Shown here: positions 8,636 to 17,854 of the stretch, piece by piece
How positions within the stretch are numbered: position 1 is the first letter of the stretch
How the letters are laid out: the number at the start of each line of letters is the position of its first letter
From: Alphaproteobacteria bacterium
GTDB lineage: Bacteria > Pseudomonadota > Alphaproteobacteria > Rhodobacterales > Rhodobacteraceae
Length of the DNA stretch: 45,533 nt
Direction of reading: 5' to 3'
Assembly: GCA_030424645.1 (NCBI GenBank)
Contig: JAUHWP010000009.1
Location: forward strand, 1-45,533
The notes under the pieces: generated by a model
Database searches by the model: none
What the model was told of the DNA's origin: nothing
What the model saw: only the letters and a program-made list of their open reading frames with translations
Position numbers and translations under genes: made by a program

Positions 8636-11061
8636 TCTGCGGCCTCCAATGTCAAATCTGCAAGCGGTTGATAGCGGTGCGCCTGGGTTGCGTGTTCTGC
8701 CCACGGGTCCTTGCGGTAGATGGATTGCGACAGCTCGAACGCCTCGATCAGGCGTTGCCGTTCGTCCGGATCCGCGATCCGCCCTTGCACCCAGTCAAGC
8801 CCCACCTTGTCCACCCACTTATATGCGCGGTCCAAGTACTTCGCGTTCTCGCGATAAAGCTGAACAAAGGCGATGGTCACGTCGATGGCTTCCTGCTCGG
8901 TCTCGACGTCGCAGAGCCGTTCTGTTTCCCTTACGTCCATTCCCGCTGCCCCGGCAACACTGACCTGATAGCCGCTGTCGACGCAGATTATCCCGATGTC
9001 CTTGCAGGTGGCTTCGGCGCAATTGCGCGGGCAACCCGAAACGCCGAGCTTGACCTTGTGCGGCGTCCAGGACCCCCAAAGCGCCTGTTCAAGCCGGATG
9101 CCAAGACCGGTGCTGTCCTGCGTGCCAAAGCGACAATGGTCGGTGCCAACACAGGTTTTGACTGTGCGCAGGCCCTTGGAATAGGCGTGGCCCGACACAA
9201 GCCCGGCCTTGTTCAGGTCGGCCCAGATAAACGGCAGGTCCTCGCCCCTCACCCCCAACAGGTCAATGCGCTGACCGCCGGTCACTTTGACAGTCGGAAC
9301 ATCATACTTGTCGGCGGCATCCGCGATGGCGCGCAGCTCGGCCGGATTGGTGATCCCACCCCACATCCGTGGCACGACGCTGAAGGTGCCGTCTTTCTGG
9401 ATATTGGCGTGCTTGCGTTCGTTGACGAACCGGCTTTGCGGATCGTCGCGGTATTCCAGCGGCCAATCAGCGAGCAGGTAGAAATTGACCGCAGGGCGGC
9501 ACACATGACAGCCATTGCGCGTCTTCCAACCCAGTTCCTGCCACACGGCGTCCTGGCTTTTCAGTTCCTGACTCTTGATCAGTCGGCGCACATCTTCGTG
9601 CGTCAGATCACAACAGCCGCAGATTGGTTGCGCGGTGGGCATCTGAAAATCATCGCCCAGCGTGACCTGCAACAGTTGTTCAACCAGCCCCGTGCACGTC
9701 CCGCAAGACGCGCTGGCCTTGGTCTGGGCTTTCACCGCGCCCAGATCGGTGGCGCCGTTGGTGATGGCGTCAACAATAGTGCCCTTGCATATGCCGTTGC
9801 AGCCGCAAATCTCCGCCTCACGCGGCAATGCTGCAACGGCTGAGAGAGGGTCCGACGTATCGCCCCCCTGAAAGGCCGGACCGAATATCAGCGTCTCGCG
9901 TATCTCGTCGATTTCGGTGCCGTCCTTGATGAGTTGGAAGAACCAGTTGCCATCGGCAGTATCGCCGTACATCACCGCGCCGATCAGGCGGTCACCTTCG
10001 ATCACCAGACGTTTGTAGATGCCGCGCGCAGGATCACGCAGCACGATGTCCTCGCGCCCTTCGCCCTCGGCAAAGTCGCCGGCGCTGAACAGATCACAGC
10101 CCGTAACCTTCAGCTTGGTTGCGGTGTCCTTGACGACGAAGGCCGCAGCCTGGTCAAGCAATGTGCCAGCCAGCACCTTCGCCTGATCATAAAGCGGTGC
10201 CACAAGCCCGAAGAGATGGCCGTCGAACTCCAGACATTCCCCCACGGCAAAGATATCCGGGTCAGAGGTTTGCATCTGGGCGTTCACCTCGACGCCACGC
10301 GCGACCGAAAGGCCGGCGTCGGTGGCCAGGCGTGTTTCGGGACGGATGCCAACCGCCATGACAACCAGGTCGGCAGGCAGGGTTTCATCGCCCTCAAGAA
10401 GCACAGCCTCGACGCGACCATCCCCGATGATCGCCTTGGTCGAAGCCTGGGTGCGCACGGTGATGCCGCGACGTTCCAGGTCCTTGCGCAGCAGATAGCC
10501 TGCCGCCTCGTCCAGTTGCCGTTCCATCAGGTGGCCCATCAGGTGCACGACAGTGACGTCCATGCCCCGCTCTGCCAGTCCTGCCGCGGCTTCAAGACCC
10601 AAAAGTCCGCCACCGATGACCACCGCCTTGCCGCCCTTGGCCGAGGCCTCGATCATGGCGTTGGTATCATCAAGATCGCGATAGGTGATTACCCCGTCCA
10701 GGTCCTTGCCGGGCACCGGAATGATGAACGGCGCGGATCCCGTGGCGATGATCAGTTTATCATACGGAACGTGGCCGTTCTGGCCAGCGACCACCTTCAT
10801 TTCTGGGTCAATGGCGGTGACGTGCTCGCCAAATCGGCAGGTCACACCATGTGCCGCATACCAATCGTCATCATGGGTGACGATATCGGCATAGGTCTTT
10901 TCACCCGACAAGACGGGGCTAAGCATGATGCGGTTATAATTGCCGCGCGGTTCGGCGTTGAACAGGGTGATGTCGAACGCATCCGGTGCGTCTTCCACCA
11001 AGTGTTCAATGACACGACCGGATGCCATTCCGGCGCCGATGATGACAAGTTTCTGTTTCAT
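8632..11061 (-). CDS. nirB: Nitrite reductase (NADH) large subunit
   Basis: An 809-residue siroheme enzyme that reduces nitrite to ammonium with NADH in the cytoplasm. Domains in order: FAD-binding Rossmann fold (LVIIGAGMASGRV), NAD-binding fold (AVVIGGGLLGLEAA, about residue 145), a BFD-like [2Fe-2S] domain (CGCNGICKG ... SCGTCTG, about 415-460), a second Cys-rich segment (CGCCD ... CHVC, about 480-520), and the sulfite/nitrite reductase domain. That last domain has the siroheme/[4Fe-4S] ligands CVGTDHC and GCPRNCAEATC (about 635-685). The start MKQKLVIIGAG at 11061 fits the usual NirB N-terminus; a longer reading is rejected. The gene sits 4 bp after the nrtC/D-type gene. Confidence 0.94.
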   Translation of the reverse strand: MKQKLVIIGAGMASGRVIEHLVEDAPDAFDITLFNAEPRGNYNRIMLSPVLSGEKTYADIVTHDDDWYAAHGVTCRFGEHVTAIDPEMKVVAGQNGHVPYDKLIIATGSAPFIIPVPGKDLDGVITYRDLDDTNAMIEASAKGGKAVVIGGGLLGLEAAAGLAERGMDVTVVHLMGHLMERQLDEAAGYLLRKDLERRGITVRTQASTKAIIGDGRVEAVLLEGDETLPADLVVMAVGIRPETRLATDAGLSVARGVEVNAQMQTSDPDIFAVGECLEFDGHLFGLVAPLYDQAKVLAGTLLDQAAAFVVKDTATKLKVTGCDLFSAGDFAEGEGREDIVLRDPARGIYKRLVIEGDRLIGAVMYGDTADGNWFFQLIKDGTEIDEIRETLIFGPAFQGGDTSDPLSAVAALPREAEICGCNGICKGTIVDAITNGATDLGAVKAQTKASASCGTCTGLVEQLLQVTLGDDFQMPTAQPICGCCDLTHEDVRRLIKSQELKSQDAVWQELGWKTRNGCHVCRPAVNFYLLADWPLEYRDDPQSRFVNERKHANIQKDGTFSVVPRMWGGITNPAELRAIADAADKYDVPTVKVTGGQRIDLLGVRGEDLPFIWADLNKAGLVSGHAYSKGLRTVKTCVGTDHCRFGTQDSTGLGIRLEQALWGSWTPHKVKLGVSGCPRNCAEATCKDIGIICVDSGYQVSVAGAAGMDVRETERLCDVETEQEAIDVTIAFVQLYRENAKYLDRAYKWVDKVGLDWVQGRIADPDERQRLIEAFELSQSIYRKDPWAEHATQAHRYQPLADLTLEAAE

Positions 11062-11065
11062 GGGT

Positions 11066-12751
11066 TCACTCCGCCGCGATGGTTTCGGGTGTCTTTGATT
11101 TTGGCTTGGGGTTTGCGCCATGTTCGTATTCCTCCAGGAAATCGAGCACCTGCTGGCGGTATTGGTAATAATCTGGATGCGCCAGCAATGCCTTCCGGGT
11201 GCGCGGGCGCGGCAGGTCAACATCGACAATCTTGCCAATGGTTGCCTGCGGCCCGTTCGTCATCATCACCACGCGATCGGCCAGCAATATCGCCTCGTCC
11301 ACATCATGGGTGACGCAGATCGCGGTGACCTGAGTGCGCGACCAGACCTCCATCAGCACTTCCTGCAGCTCCCACCGTGTGAGGCTGTCGAGCATCCCGA
11401 AGGGTTCGTCGAGCAAGAGCAGTTTGGGTGACAAGGCGAAGGCGCGGGCGATGCCGACACGCTGCTGCATGCCATTGGACATATCGGATGCCGTTTTGTC
11501 CATCGCATCGCCAAGCCCGACCCGTTCAAGATAGTATTCAACCACATCCTGGCGTTCCGCCTGAGAGGCACGGGGATACACTTTGTCCACCCCGATCGCC
11601 ACGTTCTCTTTCGCGGTCAACCACGGGAAAAGGTTGGGCGATTGAAACACGACCGCCCGTTCGGGATCGGCACCTTCCACATGGGTGCCATCCAACACGA
11701 TGGCGCCTTTGGAAATCTCGTTCAGCCCCGCGGCCATGGTCAGCACGGTGGATTTTCCGCAACCCGAATGGCCGATCAGGGAAATGAACTCGCCCCGGCT
11801 GATGTTAAGTTCGAAATCTTCGACAACGGTCAGGGGACCCTTCGGTGTCGGATAGACCTTGTGCAGCTGACTGAACTTCAGATAGCGGTTCTGGATTGCC
11901 CCTTTTTGAGCCTCGGCGACAACCGTCGGCAAACCGTGGATCGGGGTTACGTCGGGCAAAAGGCGCGTGCCTTCGACCTTGGCCTCGATGCCGACATCCA
12001 TCAGGTATTTGGTCACGTCGGCACGCAACTTCTTGAAGGCGTCGTTCGTGTTCATCTCCATCCGGTCGCGTGGGCGGGGGATGGTTACGGTGAATTCCTT
12101 TCCCAAGGTGCCATCGGGGTTCAGGGCGATGATCCGGTCAGCAAGGATAATCGCTTCATCCACGTCATTGGTGATCAGAACGCAGGTCTTCTTGTCGGCG
12201 TCCCAGATATGTTCAATCTCGTCCGCCAGATTGGCGCGGGTCAGCGCATCCAGTGCCGACAGTGGTTCGTCCAGCAGCAACATCTCGGGGTTCATGGCCA
12301 GCGCACGCGCCACGTTGACCCGTTGGCGCATCCCACCAGACAACTCGGCCGGCCGGCGTGTGGCGGCGTGGCCAAGTCCAACCATGTCGACATAGTGCGC
12401 GACTTTTTCGGCCCGTTCCGCCTTGCCCAACCCGGGGAACACGGTATCGACCGCCAGCCCGACATTGCCGTTCACAGTCAGCCAGGGCATCAGGGAATAG
12501 CTTTGAAAGATGACCCCGCGCTCTGGTCCGGGTCCGGTGACAGGCTTGGTTTTGAACGTCACCTTGCCTTTGGTCGGATGCTCCAGCCCCGCCATCAGGT
12601 TGATCAGCGTGGTTTTGCCAGAGCCTGAAAAGCCAAGGATGACAAGGAATTCGCCTTCTTTCACATCAAGATCGATGTTCGTGAGCACATGCGTGGCATG
12701 GGTGCCGGAGCCGTAGCTTTGCGAAACGTTTTCGAGTTTGAGAATGCTCAT
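11066..12751 (-). CDS. Nitrate ABC transporter ATPase, two fused ATPase domains
   Basis: A 561-residue protein containing two complete ABC ATPases. Domain 1 has Walker A GFSGSGKTT, signature LSGGMRQR and Walker B LLLDEPLSALD. Domain 2 (from about residue 285) has GHSGCGKST, the SNGMQQRVGIARAF signature typical of nitrate/NrtC-NrtD ATPases, and LLLDEPFGMLD. A fused NrtD-NrtD or NrtC-NrtD arrangement replaces two separate subunits or an ATPase plus solute-binding fusion. ATG 12751 is preferred because GGTGAG precedes it closely. A GTG at 12760, overlapping the nrtB stop, is the alternative. It energises nitrate uptake with NrtA and NrtB. Confidence 0.9.
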   Translation of the reverse strand: MSILKLENVSQSYGSGTHATHVLTNIDLDVKEGEFLVILGFSGSGKTTLINLMAGLEHPTKGKVTFKTKPVTGPGPERGVIFQSYSLMPWLTVNGNVGLAVDTVFPGLGKAERAEKVAHYVDMVGLGHAATRRPAELSGGMRQRVNVARALAMNPEMLLLDEPLSALDALTRANLADEIEHIWDADKKTCVLITNDVDEAIILADRIIALNPDGTLGKEFTVTIPRPRDRMEMNTNDAFKKLRADVTKYLMDVGIEAKVEGTRLLPDVTPIHGLPTVVAEAQKGAIQNRYLKFSQLHKVYPTPKGPLTVVEDFELNISRGEFISLIGHSGCGKSTVLTMAAGLNEISKGAIVLDGTHVEGADPERAVVFQSPNLFPWLTAKENVAIGVDKVYPRASQAERQDVVEYYLERVGLGDAMDKTASDMSNGMQQRVGIARAFALSPKLLLLDEPFGMLDSLTRWELQEVLMEVWSRTQVTAICVTHDVDEAILLADRVVMMTNGPQATIGKIVDVDLPRPRTRKALLAHPDYYQYRQQVLDFLEEYEHGANPKPKSKTPETIAAE

Positions 12752-12756
12752 GATAC

Positions 12757-13833
12757 TCACCGGTTGTTCGTGAAGGTAAAGAGCGATTGCAGGGCAAACA
12801 TCACCCGATCCAGCAGGAAGCCGATGATGCCGATGGTCAGGACCGCAACCATGATCTTGGCCAGCGAGCTGGACGATCCGTTCTGGAATTCGTCCCAGAC
12901 AAACTTTCCAAGCCCCGGATTCTGCGCCAGCATTTCAGCGGCAATCAGGACCATCCAGCCGACACCAAGGCTCAGGCGTAGCCCGGTGAAGATCAGCGGC
13001 AGGGCAGATGGCAGGACAAGCTTGGTGATCTTGGTCCACGTGTTCATCTTCAGGACCTTCGAGACATTGACCAAGTCCTTGTCGATGCTGGCCACACCAA
13101 GCGCCGTGTTGATCAGTGTCGGCCAAAGCGAGCACAACGTCACCGTAATGGCCGAGGTCAGGAAGCTTTTGGCGAACATGCCATCCGCGGTCGTATAGAC
13201 AGCGGACACCACCATGGTCACGATCGGCAACCAGGCAAGCGGCGAGACAGGTTTGAAAATCTGGATGATGGGGTTCAGGGCGGCATTGGCGATGGGTGAC
13301 AGACCAGCAGCGATACCCAACGGAATCGCAACGGCGCTGGCGATCAGGAAGCCGAAAAACACCGTTTTGATCGAGGTCCAGATCTGGCTGTAGTAGCTTG
13401 GCGCCCCCGTATAGGCACGTTGGACGGGTTCTTTGCCCTGCGCGACACGGCGTTCGTTCAGCTTGGCGACCTGTGAATCGAACTTGTCGCGCGAAGCAGC
13501 CTTGATCTGCGCATCTTCGTGCAGGTTGACCGCCTCGGTCCAGACCTGTGCCGGACCGGGGATTGCCCCAAGCGAGGTCTGCACTGTGGGGGCCAGTGCG
13601 GCCCAAAGTGCAAGAAACCCTGCGATTGCCAACAATGGCACGCCCAGAAGGCGCCAGATTTCACCTATCTGGGCTTTGGGATTGTCACCGGCGATGGCTT
13701 TCAGGATCGGGGTCAGCCAGGCAAGACCGATGACCTGAAACCATTTGTCCGCCGTGTTGATCCGTGTAAAGCGACGCTCGCGGCGGGCGGCGCGTGCCGT
13801 ATCAGCGGTGAAGTTCGAGTCTGCGATGCTCAT
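12757..13833 (-). CDS. nrtB: Nitrate ABC transporter permease
   Basis: A 358-residue BPD-type inner-membrane permease. A cytoplasmic N-terminus (ARRERRFTRINTADKWFQ) is followed by a first membrane segment (VPLLAIAGFLALWAAL) and a periplasmic loop. The later helices contain the EAA-like motif (ALGVASIDKDLVNVSKVLKM) that docks on the ATPase. The length exceeds that of simple permeases because of the extra N-terminal helix and the insert between residues 70 and 130. ATG 13833 is chosen because AGGAGA lies just upstream. Confidence 0.9.
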   Translation of the reverse strand: MSIADSNFTADTARAARRERRFTRINTADKWFQVIGLAWLTPILKAIAGDNPKAQIGEIWRLLGVPLLAIAGFLALWAALAPTVQTSLGAIPGPAQVWTEAVNLHEDAQIKAASRDKFDSQVAKLNERRVAQGKEPVQRAYTGAPSYYSQIWTSIKTVFFGFLIASAVAIPLGIAAGLSPIANAALNPIIQIFKPVSPLAWLPIVTMVVSAVYTTADGMFAKSFLTSAITVTLCSLWPTLINTALGVASIDKDLVNVSKVLKMNTWTKITKLVLPSALPLIFTGLRLSLGVGWMVLIAAEMLAQNPGLGKFVWDEFQNGSSSSLAKIMVAVLTIGIIGFLLDRVMFALQSLFTFTNNR

Positions 13834-13893
13834 CGGGATGTCTCCTGCGGGAATGGAATGGCGCGAGCGGGCAACCACCCGCGCGATGGTGGC

Positions 13894-15261
13894 TTAGCCC
13901 TCGACCCGGTCGCCGACGACGGTCTGGGTGCCCTTCAGGCCGATTGGCAGGCTTTCAAGGTAAGCGTTCGGGGTGCGACCATCGAAGGGGATGCCGTCAA
14001 TGATGTCGGCAGCGGGCGTTGGTGCCTTGAAACCGTCGCTATCCCACGGGAAGTCCGCCTCGTTCGCCAGGCCGTCATCCACAAGTGAACGCGCGGCCTC
14101 CAGATAGATATCGGGGCGATAGACGCTGGCCGCGACATCCTTGAACCAAGCGTCGGTCTGCGGTTCGGCGATCTGACCCCAGCGGCGCATCTGGGTCAGG
14201 TACCAGATAGCGTCGGAGTAATAGGGATAGGTCGCATTGTGGCGGAAGAAGACGTTGAAATCGGGAATGTCCCGCTTGTCGCCCTTCTCGAATTCGAAGA
14301 ACCCGGTCATGGAGTTCGCGATCACGTCGTAGTCGGCCCCCACATATTCCGGGCGGCTCAGGATTTCGACGGCCTCGGGACGATTGGCGTTGTCGTTCTC
14401 GTCCAGCCACATCGCGGCCCGGATCAGCGCGCGCACAACCGCCTTGGTGGTGTTCGGGTTCTCTTCGACAAAATCATCCGTCAGGCCAAACACCTTTTCC
14501 GGGTTGTTCTTCCACAGTTGGTAGTCGGTGATGACCGGCACGCCGATACCCTTGAACACCGCTTGCTGGTTCCAAGGCTCGCCCACGCAGTAGCCATGGA
14601 TGGTGCCGGCTTCCATGGTTGCGGGCATCTGCGGCGGCGGTGTGACGGACAGGAAGACATCCGCGTCGATCTGGCCCGAGATGTTATCGGGGCTGTAATA
14701 GCCGGGATTGATACCGCCCGCGGCCAGCCAGTACCGCAGTTCGTAATTGTGGGTCGAAACAGGAAAGACCATTCCCATGTTGAAGGGCTCACCCTTGGCG
14801 TTGAACTCTTCAATGACCGGAACCAACGCTTTGGCCGAGATCGGATGCTGCGGGCGGCCATCCTCCATCGAAGGGATATGTGGGCGCATCATGTCCCACA
14901 CGTCGTTCGAGACGGTGATACCGTTGCCGTTCAGGTCCATCGAGAACGGCGTCACGATGTGGGCTTCTGTGCCATATCCGATGGTGGCGGCCAGTGGCTG
15001 ACCAGCCAGCATATGCGCACCATCCAGTTGTCCGTCGATCACGCCGTCCAGCAGAACCTTCCAGTTGGCCTGCGCTTCAAGCGTCACGAACAGGCCTTCA
15101 TCAAGGAAATACCCTTGTTCATATGCGACGGCGAGCGGCGCCATATCCGTCAGCTTGATAAACCCAAAGGTTAGCTCGTCTTTTTCGATGTCGAGGAGCT
15201 CGGCGAAGGCCGGGCTGATCATTGCGGTTGTGGCAGCGAGGCCAAGAAGGAGAGGTCTCAT
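13894..15261 (-). CDS. nrtA: Nitrate/nitrite-binding periplasmic protein
   Basis: A 455-residue CmpA/NrtA-family solute-binding protein. A cleavable signal peptide is evident ([20 protein letters not shown]). The mature protein begins with the [21 protein letters not shown] signature region shared with NasS, and has [11 protein letters not shown] in the ligand-binding half. It delivers nitrate to NrtB and the fused ATPase. ATG 15261 is preceded by AAAGGATC; an upstream in-frame start would add 23 residues before the signal peptide and is rejected. It is the first cistron after the NasT-type leader, so its transcription should depend on antitermination. Confidence 0.93.
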   Translation of the reverse strand: MRPLLLGLAATTAMISPAFAELLDIEKDELTFGFIKLTDMAPLAVAYEQGYFLDEGLFVTLEAQANWKVLLDGVIDGQLDGAHMLAGQPLAATIGYGTEAHIVTPFSMDLNGNGITVSNDVWDMMRPHIPSMEDGRPQHPISAKALVPVIEEFNAKGEPFNMGMVFPVSTHNYELRYWLAAGGINPGYYSPDNISGQIDADVFLSVTPPPQMPATMEAGTIHGYCVGEPWNQQAVFKGIGVPVITDYQLWKNNPEKVFGLTDDFVEENPNTTKAVVRALIRAAMWLDENDNANRPEAVEILSRPEYVGADYDVIANSMTGFFEFEKGDKRDIPDFNVFFRHNATYPYYSDAIWYLTQMRRWGQIAEPQTDAWFKDVAASVYRPDIYLEAARSLVDDGLANEADFPWDSDGFKAPTPAADIIDGIPFDGRTPNAYLESLPIGLKGTQTVVGDRVEG

Positions 15262-15310
15262 GTTTGATCCTTTCGAAGCACCTGATCCGAGCGGATAGAG
15301 GTCGGGTGAA

Positions 15311-15367
15311 AAACAAAAAAGGCCGATCACTGACCACCGAAACCGTCGGTGGAAAGCGAGCGACCTT
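15311..15367 (-). terminator. Intrinsic terminator in the nrtA leader (NasT antitermination target)
   Basis: In the minus-strand RNA, AAGGTCG (15361-15367) pairs with CGGCCTT (15319-15325, one G-U). Inside lies a perfect 7-bp stem CCACCGA/TCGGTGG (15346-15352 and 15334-15340). A U-rich run (TTTTTTGTTTTT) follows, giving an intrinsic terminator about 50 bp upstream of nrtA. The inner stem can also be drawn closing on a loop ACGGTTT, with A first and G fourth. Position and architecture match leaders controlled by NasT/NasR ANTAR proteins. Confidence 0.7.
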
Positions 15368-15407
15368 GCTCAGAACGTCCCTGTCATTGGGAGGAAATTC
15401 GTTGCGA

Positions 15408-15423
15408 TCCACTCCGTTGTGGA
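15408..15423 (-). promoter_or_regulatory. ANTAR-type P1 hairpin with A1/G4 hexaloop
   Basis: The minus-strand RNA reads TCCAC-AACGGA-GTGGA: a perfect 5-bp stem closing a six-base loop with A at position 1 and G at position 4. This is the loop signature recognised by ANTAR antiterminators. A second small hairpin (TCCC-AATGACA-GGGA, 15378-15392) also shows A1/G4 in its loop and lies between this one and the terminator. NasT, encoded just upstream at 16696-17280, is the obvious ligand. Confidence 0.65.
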
Positions 15424-15506
15424 TGCACCCTGACTATTGCTGCATCGCAGCGTAATCACAAGTTGACCAGGCAGAGAAGGGCCGAAAATCAGGATGCGCA
15501 CGATGT

Positions 15507-15541
15507 CCTGCCCAATATTTGGTCACTTATCGGTGGGCAGG
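15507..15541. repeat. Inverted repeat across the nasS stop codon
   Basis: CCTGCCCA (15507-15514) and TGGGCAGG (15534-15541) form a perfect 8-bp inverted repeat with a 19-base loop that contains the nasS stop codon. There is no U-run on either side, so it is not a standard terminator. It could stabilise the nasTS mRNA end or be incidental. Confidence 0.35.
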
Positions 15542-16699
15542 GTCAAATATGTGGCCATCGAAAAACTCGTTCGGCAACAGTGTAAGCCCGCCACCGGCCG
15601 AGGCGACCGGCATGGCGTGGCGAATCGCGCCTTCGACTTTTTCGGACGCGCCTGGCATGTCATATCCAATACTGCCCAAGTGCCTTCGGTGCAGATCCGA
15701 GCGGAATACCTTTGCGATCTCGTCCAGATCACAAGGGGCGCATTTGCCATGCGACTTGAGCAATTGTTCCGCGATCCACTTTGCCTGACTGCGCCACGGA
15801 AAACTGGCGGCACCTGCATGAAACTCAATGAACCTTTCGACGTGGCGCTGTTCACCGCGCCCGGTCACGGTCAAATGGCCCGACAACGCGCGGTCGATCA
15901 GTTCGGATGGAACATCAAGAAAGGCTTTGCGTGACAACAGATCGCTGGCGGTGGCGTGAGTTTCCGGGTTGGCCAGCCATCGGCCCGCTTTCCATACCGC
16001 CCGCATCAGACGTCCCAAAAGGTCTGGTTCTGTCTCTGCCCAATGGGTGCGAACTGCAAGAACCTTCTCGGGCGCAAAATTCCAGATCGACGTTCCCGGC
16101 AACAGCAACGCGCCTGCGCCCTGCTCGACCGCCACCGAGCCCCATGGTTCCCCGACACAGAACGCATCGACCTCTCCTGCGGCCAGTGCGGTTGCCATCA
16201 ATGGTGGTGGCACGGTTCGGATCACGATACCGTCCGGCCCCAGCGCCGAAGCCCGGCTCCAGTATCGTAACAGCTCCACGTGCATGGAAAACGGAAATGG
16301 CACACCAAACACGATGGGTCCCCGGCGCACCTGCGTCAGCGCTTCGGCGGCGCGAACCGGATCCGCGAAATCGAACCCGTAACCTATGGTCCGCAACCGA
16401 TCTTCAAGTGGCCGGCCCACACCGATGACGTTGCCGTTTACAGACAGAACCGAAACCGCGGACAAAGCTGTCGCGACCCCACCCAGCCCCATCGCCATTG
16501 CGACCGGAAGTGGTGACAGGATATGCGCCGCATCCACGCGACCGAAAGCCAGCATATCGCGGACCGAAGACCACGACGGTGCGGCGATCAGGTCCAGCGA
16601 GATACCCTCGGCCTCGGCAAAACCCATTTCCTGTGCGATGACAAGCGGGGCCGCATCCACCAACGGCATATAGGCAACTGGTATCCTGACGGTCTTCAT
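15527..16699 (-). CDS. nasS: NasS, nitrate/nitrite sensor (NrtA-like)
   Basis: A 390-residue protein of the NrtA/CmpA fold without a signal peptide (it starts MKTVRIPVAYMPLVDAAPLV), hence cytoplasmic. It has the same GEPW element as NrtA (AFCVGEPWGS). In the NasT-NasS system, NasS binds and holds NasT when nitrate and nitrite are absent and releases it when they bind. The ATG overlaps the nasT stop (16696-16699). Followed by the nrtA leader, it controls the genes downstream. The lack of an export signal and the nasT coupling separate it from a transporter component. Confidence 0.9.
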   Translation of the reverse strand: MKTVRIPVAYMPLVDAAPLVIAQEMGFAEAEGISLDLIAAPSWSSVRDMLAFGRVDAAHILSPLPVAMAMGLGGVATALSAVSVLSVNGNVIGVGRPLEDRLRTIGYGFDFADPVRAAEALTQVRRGPIVFGVPFPFSMHVELLRYWSRASALGPDGIVIRTVPPPLMATALAAGEVDAFCVGEPWGSVAVEQGAGALLLPGTSIWNFAPEKVLAVRTHWAETEPDLLGRLMRAVWKAGRWLANPETHATASDLLSRKAFLDVPSELIDRALSGHLTVTGRGEQRHVERFIEFHAGAASFPWRSQAKWIAEQLLKSHGKCAPCDLDEIAKVFRSDLHRRHLGSIGYDMPGASEKVEGAIRHAMPVASAGGGLTLLPNEFFDGHIFDPAHR

Positions 16700-17280
16700 C
16701 CCAAAAGACCCGATGCCGTTACCAATGCCTCGGCGACATCGGCAACGCGCCGCCCCTGATCCATCGCAGTCTTTCGCAGCAACGCATAAGCCGCGCCTTC
16801 ATCCAGCCCCTTCGCTTTCATCAACAGACCTTTGGCGCGGTCGATCACCTTGCGTTCTTCCAGTGCAAGCCGCGTCTCGGCGAGCTCGCTGCGCATCTGG
16901 CGTATCATCGTAAAGCGCGCAATCGCGGTGTCCATCACAGGCTTGATCCGCCCCGGCGTAAGGCCGTCGACCACATAGGCCGAGACCCCGGCTTCGATTG
17001 CAGCTTGCGCCAGACCGCCTGCCGCGCCGGACACGAACATGGCCACAGGGCGCTCTAACGGGCCGGACGCCAGTGTCAGTTCTTCCATCATGTCGCGCGT
17101 CGGATTGTCGAGGTCGATCAGAACGATATCCGGCGAATGGGCGGCAATCTTTCGGGCCAGATTGCTGGAATTGCTGATGGCAAACACATCGCAATCACAC
17201 GCGTCCCTGAGCGCATCTGCAATCGCAGTTGCGCGGTCGCGGTCCTCGTCCACGATGACGATGGTAAGGGCCTTGGTCAT
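16696..17280 (-). CDS. nasT: NasT, ANTAR-domain antiterminator
   Basis: A 194-residue response-regulator-like protein with an N-terminal receiver-like domain (IVIVDEDRDRA ... DIVLIDLDN) and a C-terminal ANTAR RNA-binding domain (about residues 130-190, RLALEERKVIDRAKGLLM ... RRVADVAEAL). ANTAR proteins bind paired hairpins with A1/G4 hexaloops and prevent terminator formation. Such a leader is present ahead of nrtA, so NasT should allow read-through when NasS senses nitrate. It is the first gene of the operon. Confidence 0.92.
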   Translation of the reverse strand: MTKALTIVIVDEDRDRATAIADALRDACDCDVFAISNSSNLARKIAAHSPDIVLIDLDNPTRDMMEELTLASGPLERPVAMFVSGAAGGLAQAAIEAGVSAYVVDGLTPGRIKPVMDTAIARFTMIRQMRSELAETRLALEERKVIDRAKGLLMKAKGLDEGAAYALLRKTAMDQGRRVADVAEALVTASGLLG

Positions 17281-17629
17281 GGCGCCGGAGCCACCTGATG
17301 ACGTGGTGCCGCAGAGGTGCCCGCCTGTTCGACAACGGACGCAAAAATCAGCATTTGCGCGGAATTGTCCATATCACTTCAGCCGCCTGTTCCAACCTGG
17401 CACGGGTGCTGTGCCGACCTGACAAATCGCTGGCACACCCAACCACGCCCATCTCTGCAGCGCAGCATAGATACCGCATCGCAGATGCAACAACCGCCGC
17501 GGAGGAAACATGGCGCTTACACGCCTAAAAAGCGGCTTCGAGTTCGTTTTCGACGCAGGCTGCACGTTTTTTCATCAATCGCGAGACAAAGTGAAACACA
17601 CTCTTGCATGACATGGGGTCCGGAGAAAA
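17281..17629. other. Intergenic region upstream of nasT, nothing recognised
   Basis: About 350 bp between the nasT start and the second IS6 relic. It should hold the nasTS promoter, but I see no convincing sigma-54 or NtrC site and no -35/-10 pair. No reading frame here resembles a known protein. Confidence 0.5.
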
Positions 17630-17854
17630 CGCATCGGACCTGTCACGTTGGAACACATCGGCGAAATGTCGGCCTGTGCGGCTTCACCCATTGCAGGATG
17701 GCTTCCCAACCGATCAGCACACCATTTTGTGCGGGGGATCCTCGACATCGGCCGCGCTCAGGGCAAAACGATGGCCGACCCAGACGGCATATGCGACGAT
17801 CTCGCCACGGAAAGGGAATCCCTTCAGGCGAAGCAGAGCGGATGGTATTTTCAT
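17630..17854 (-). pseudogene. Second IS6-family transposase fragment
   Basis: The minus strand from 17854 reads LLRLKGFPFRGEIVAYAVWV, then GHRFALSAADVED, which is the conserved beginning of IS6 transposases. It is followed at once by frameshifts and stops. Recognisable pieces continue in another frame (WEAILQWV, RHFADVFQRDR) and end about 17630 with SDAFS, which resembles the C-terminal RSDAFS block. Most of the catalytic region is gone. The first relic (4201-4689) is similarly deleted internally. Confidence 0.6.

Noticed and set aside
9934-11313. Long open frame on the plus strand opposite nirB
   Set aside because: It is the antisense shadow of a well-conserved nirB and nrtC/D end; its His/Arg-rich composition resembles no protein.
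15424-15526. NtrC/sigma-54 promoter for nrtA
   Set aside because: TGCACC (15424-15429) looks like an NtrC half-site, but there is no partner half-site at the right spacing and no TGGC-N8-TTGC element.
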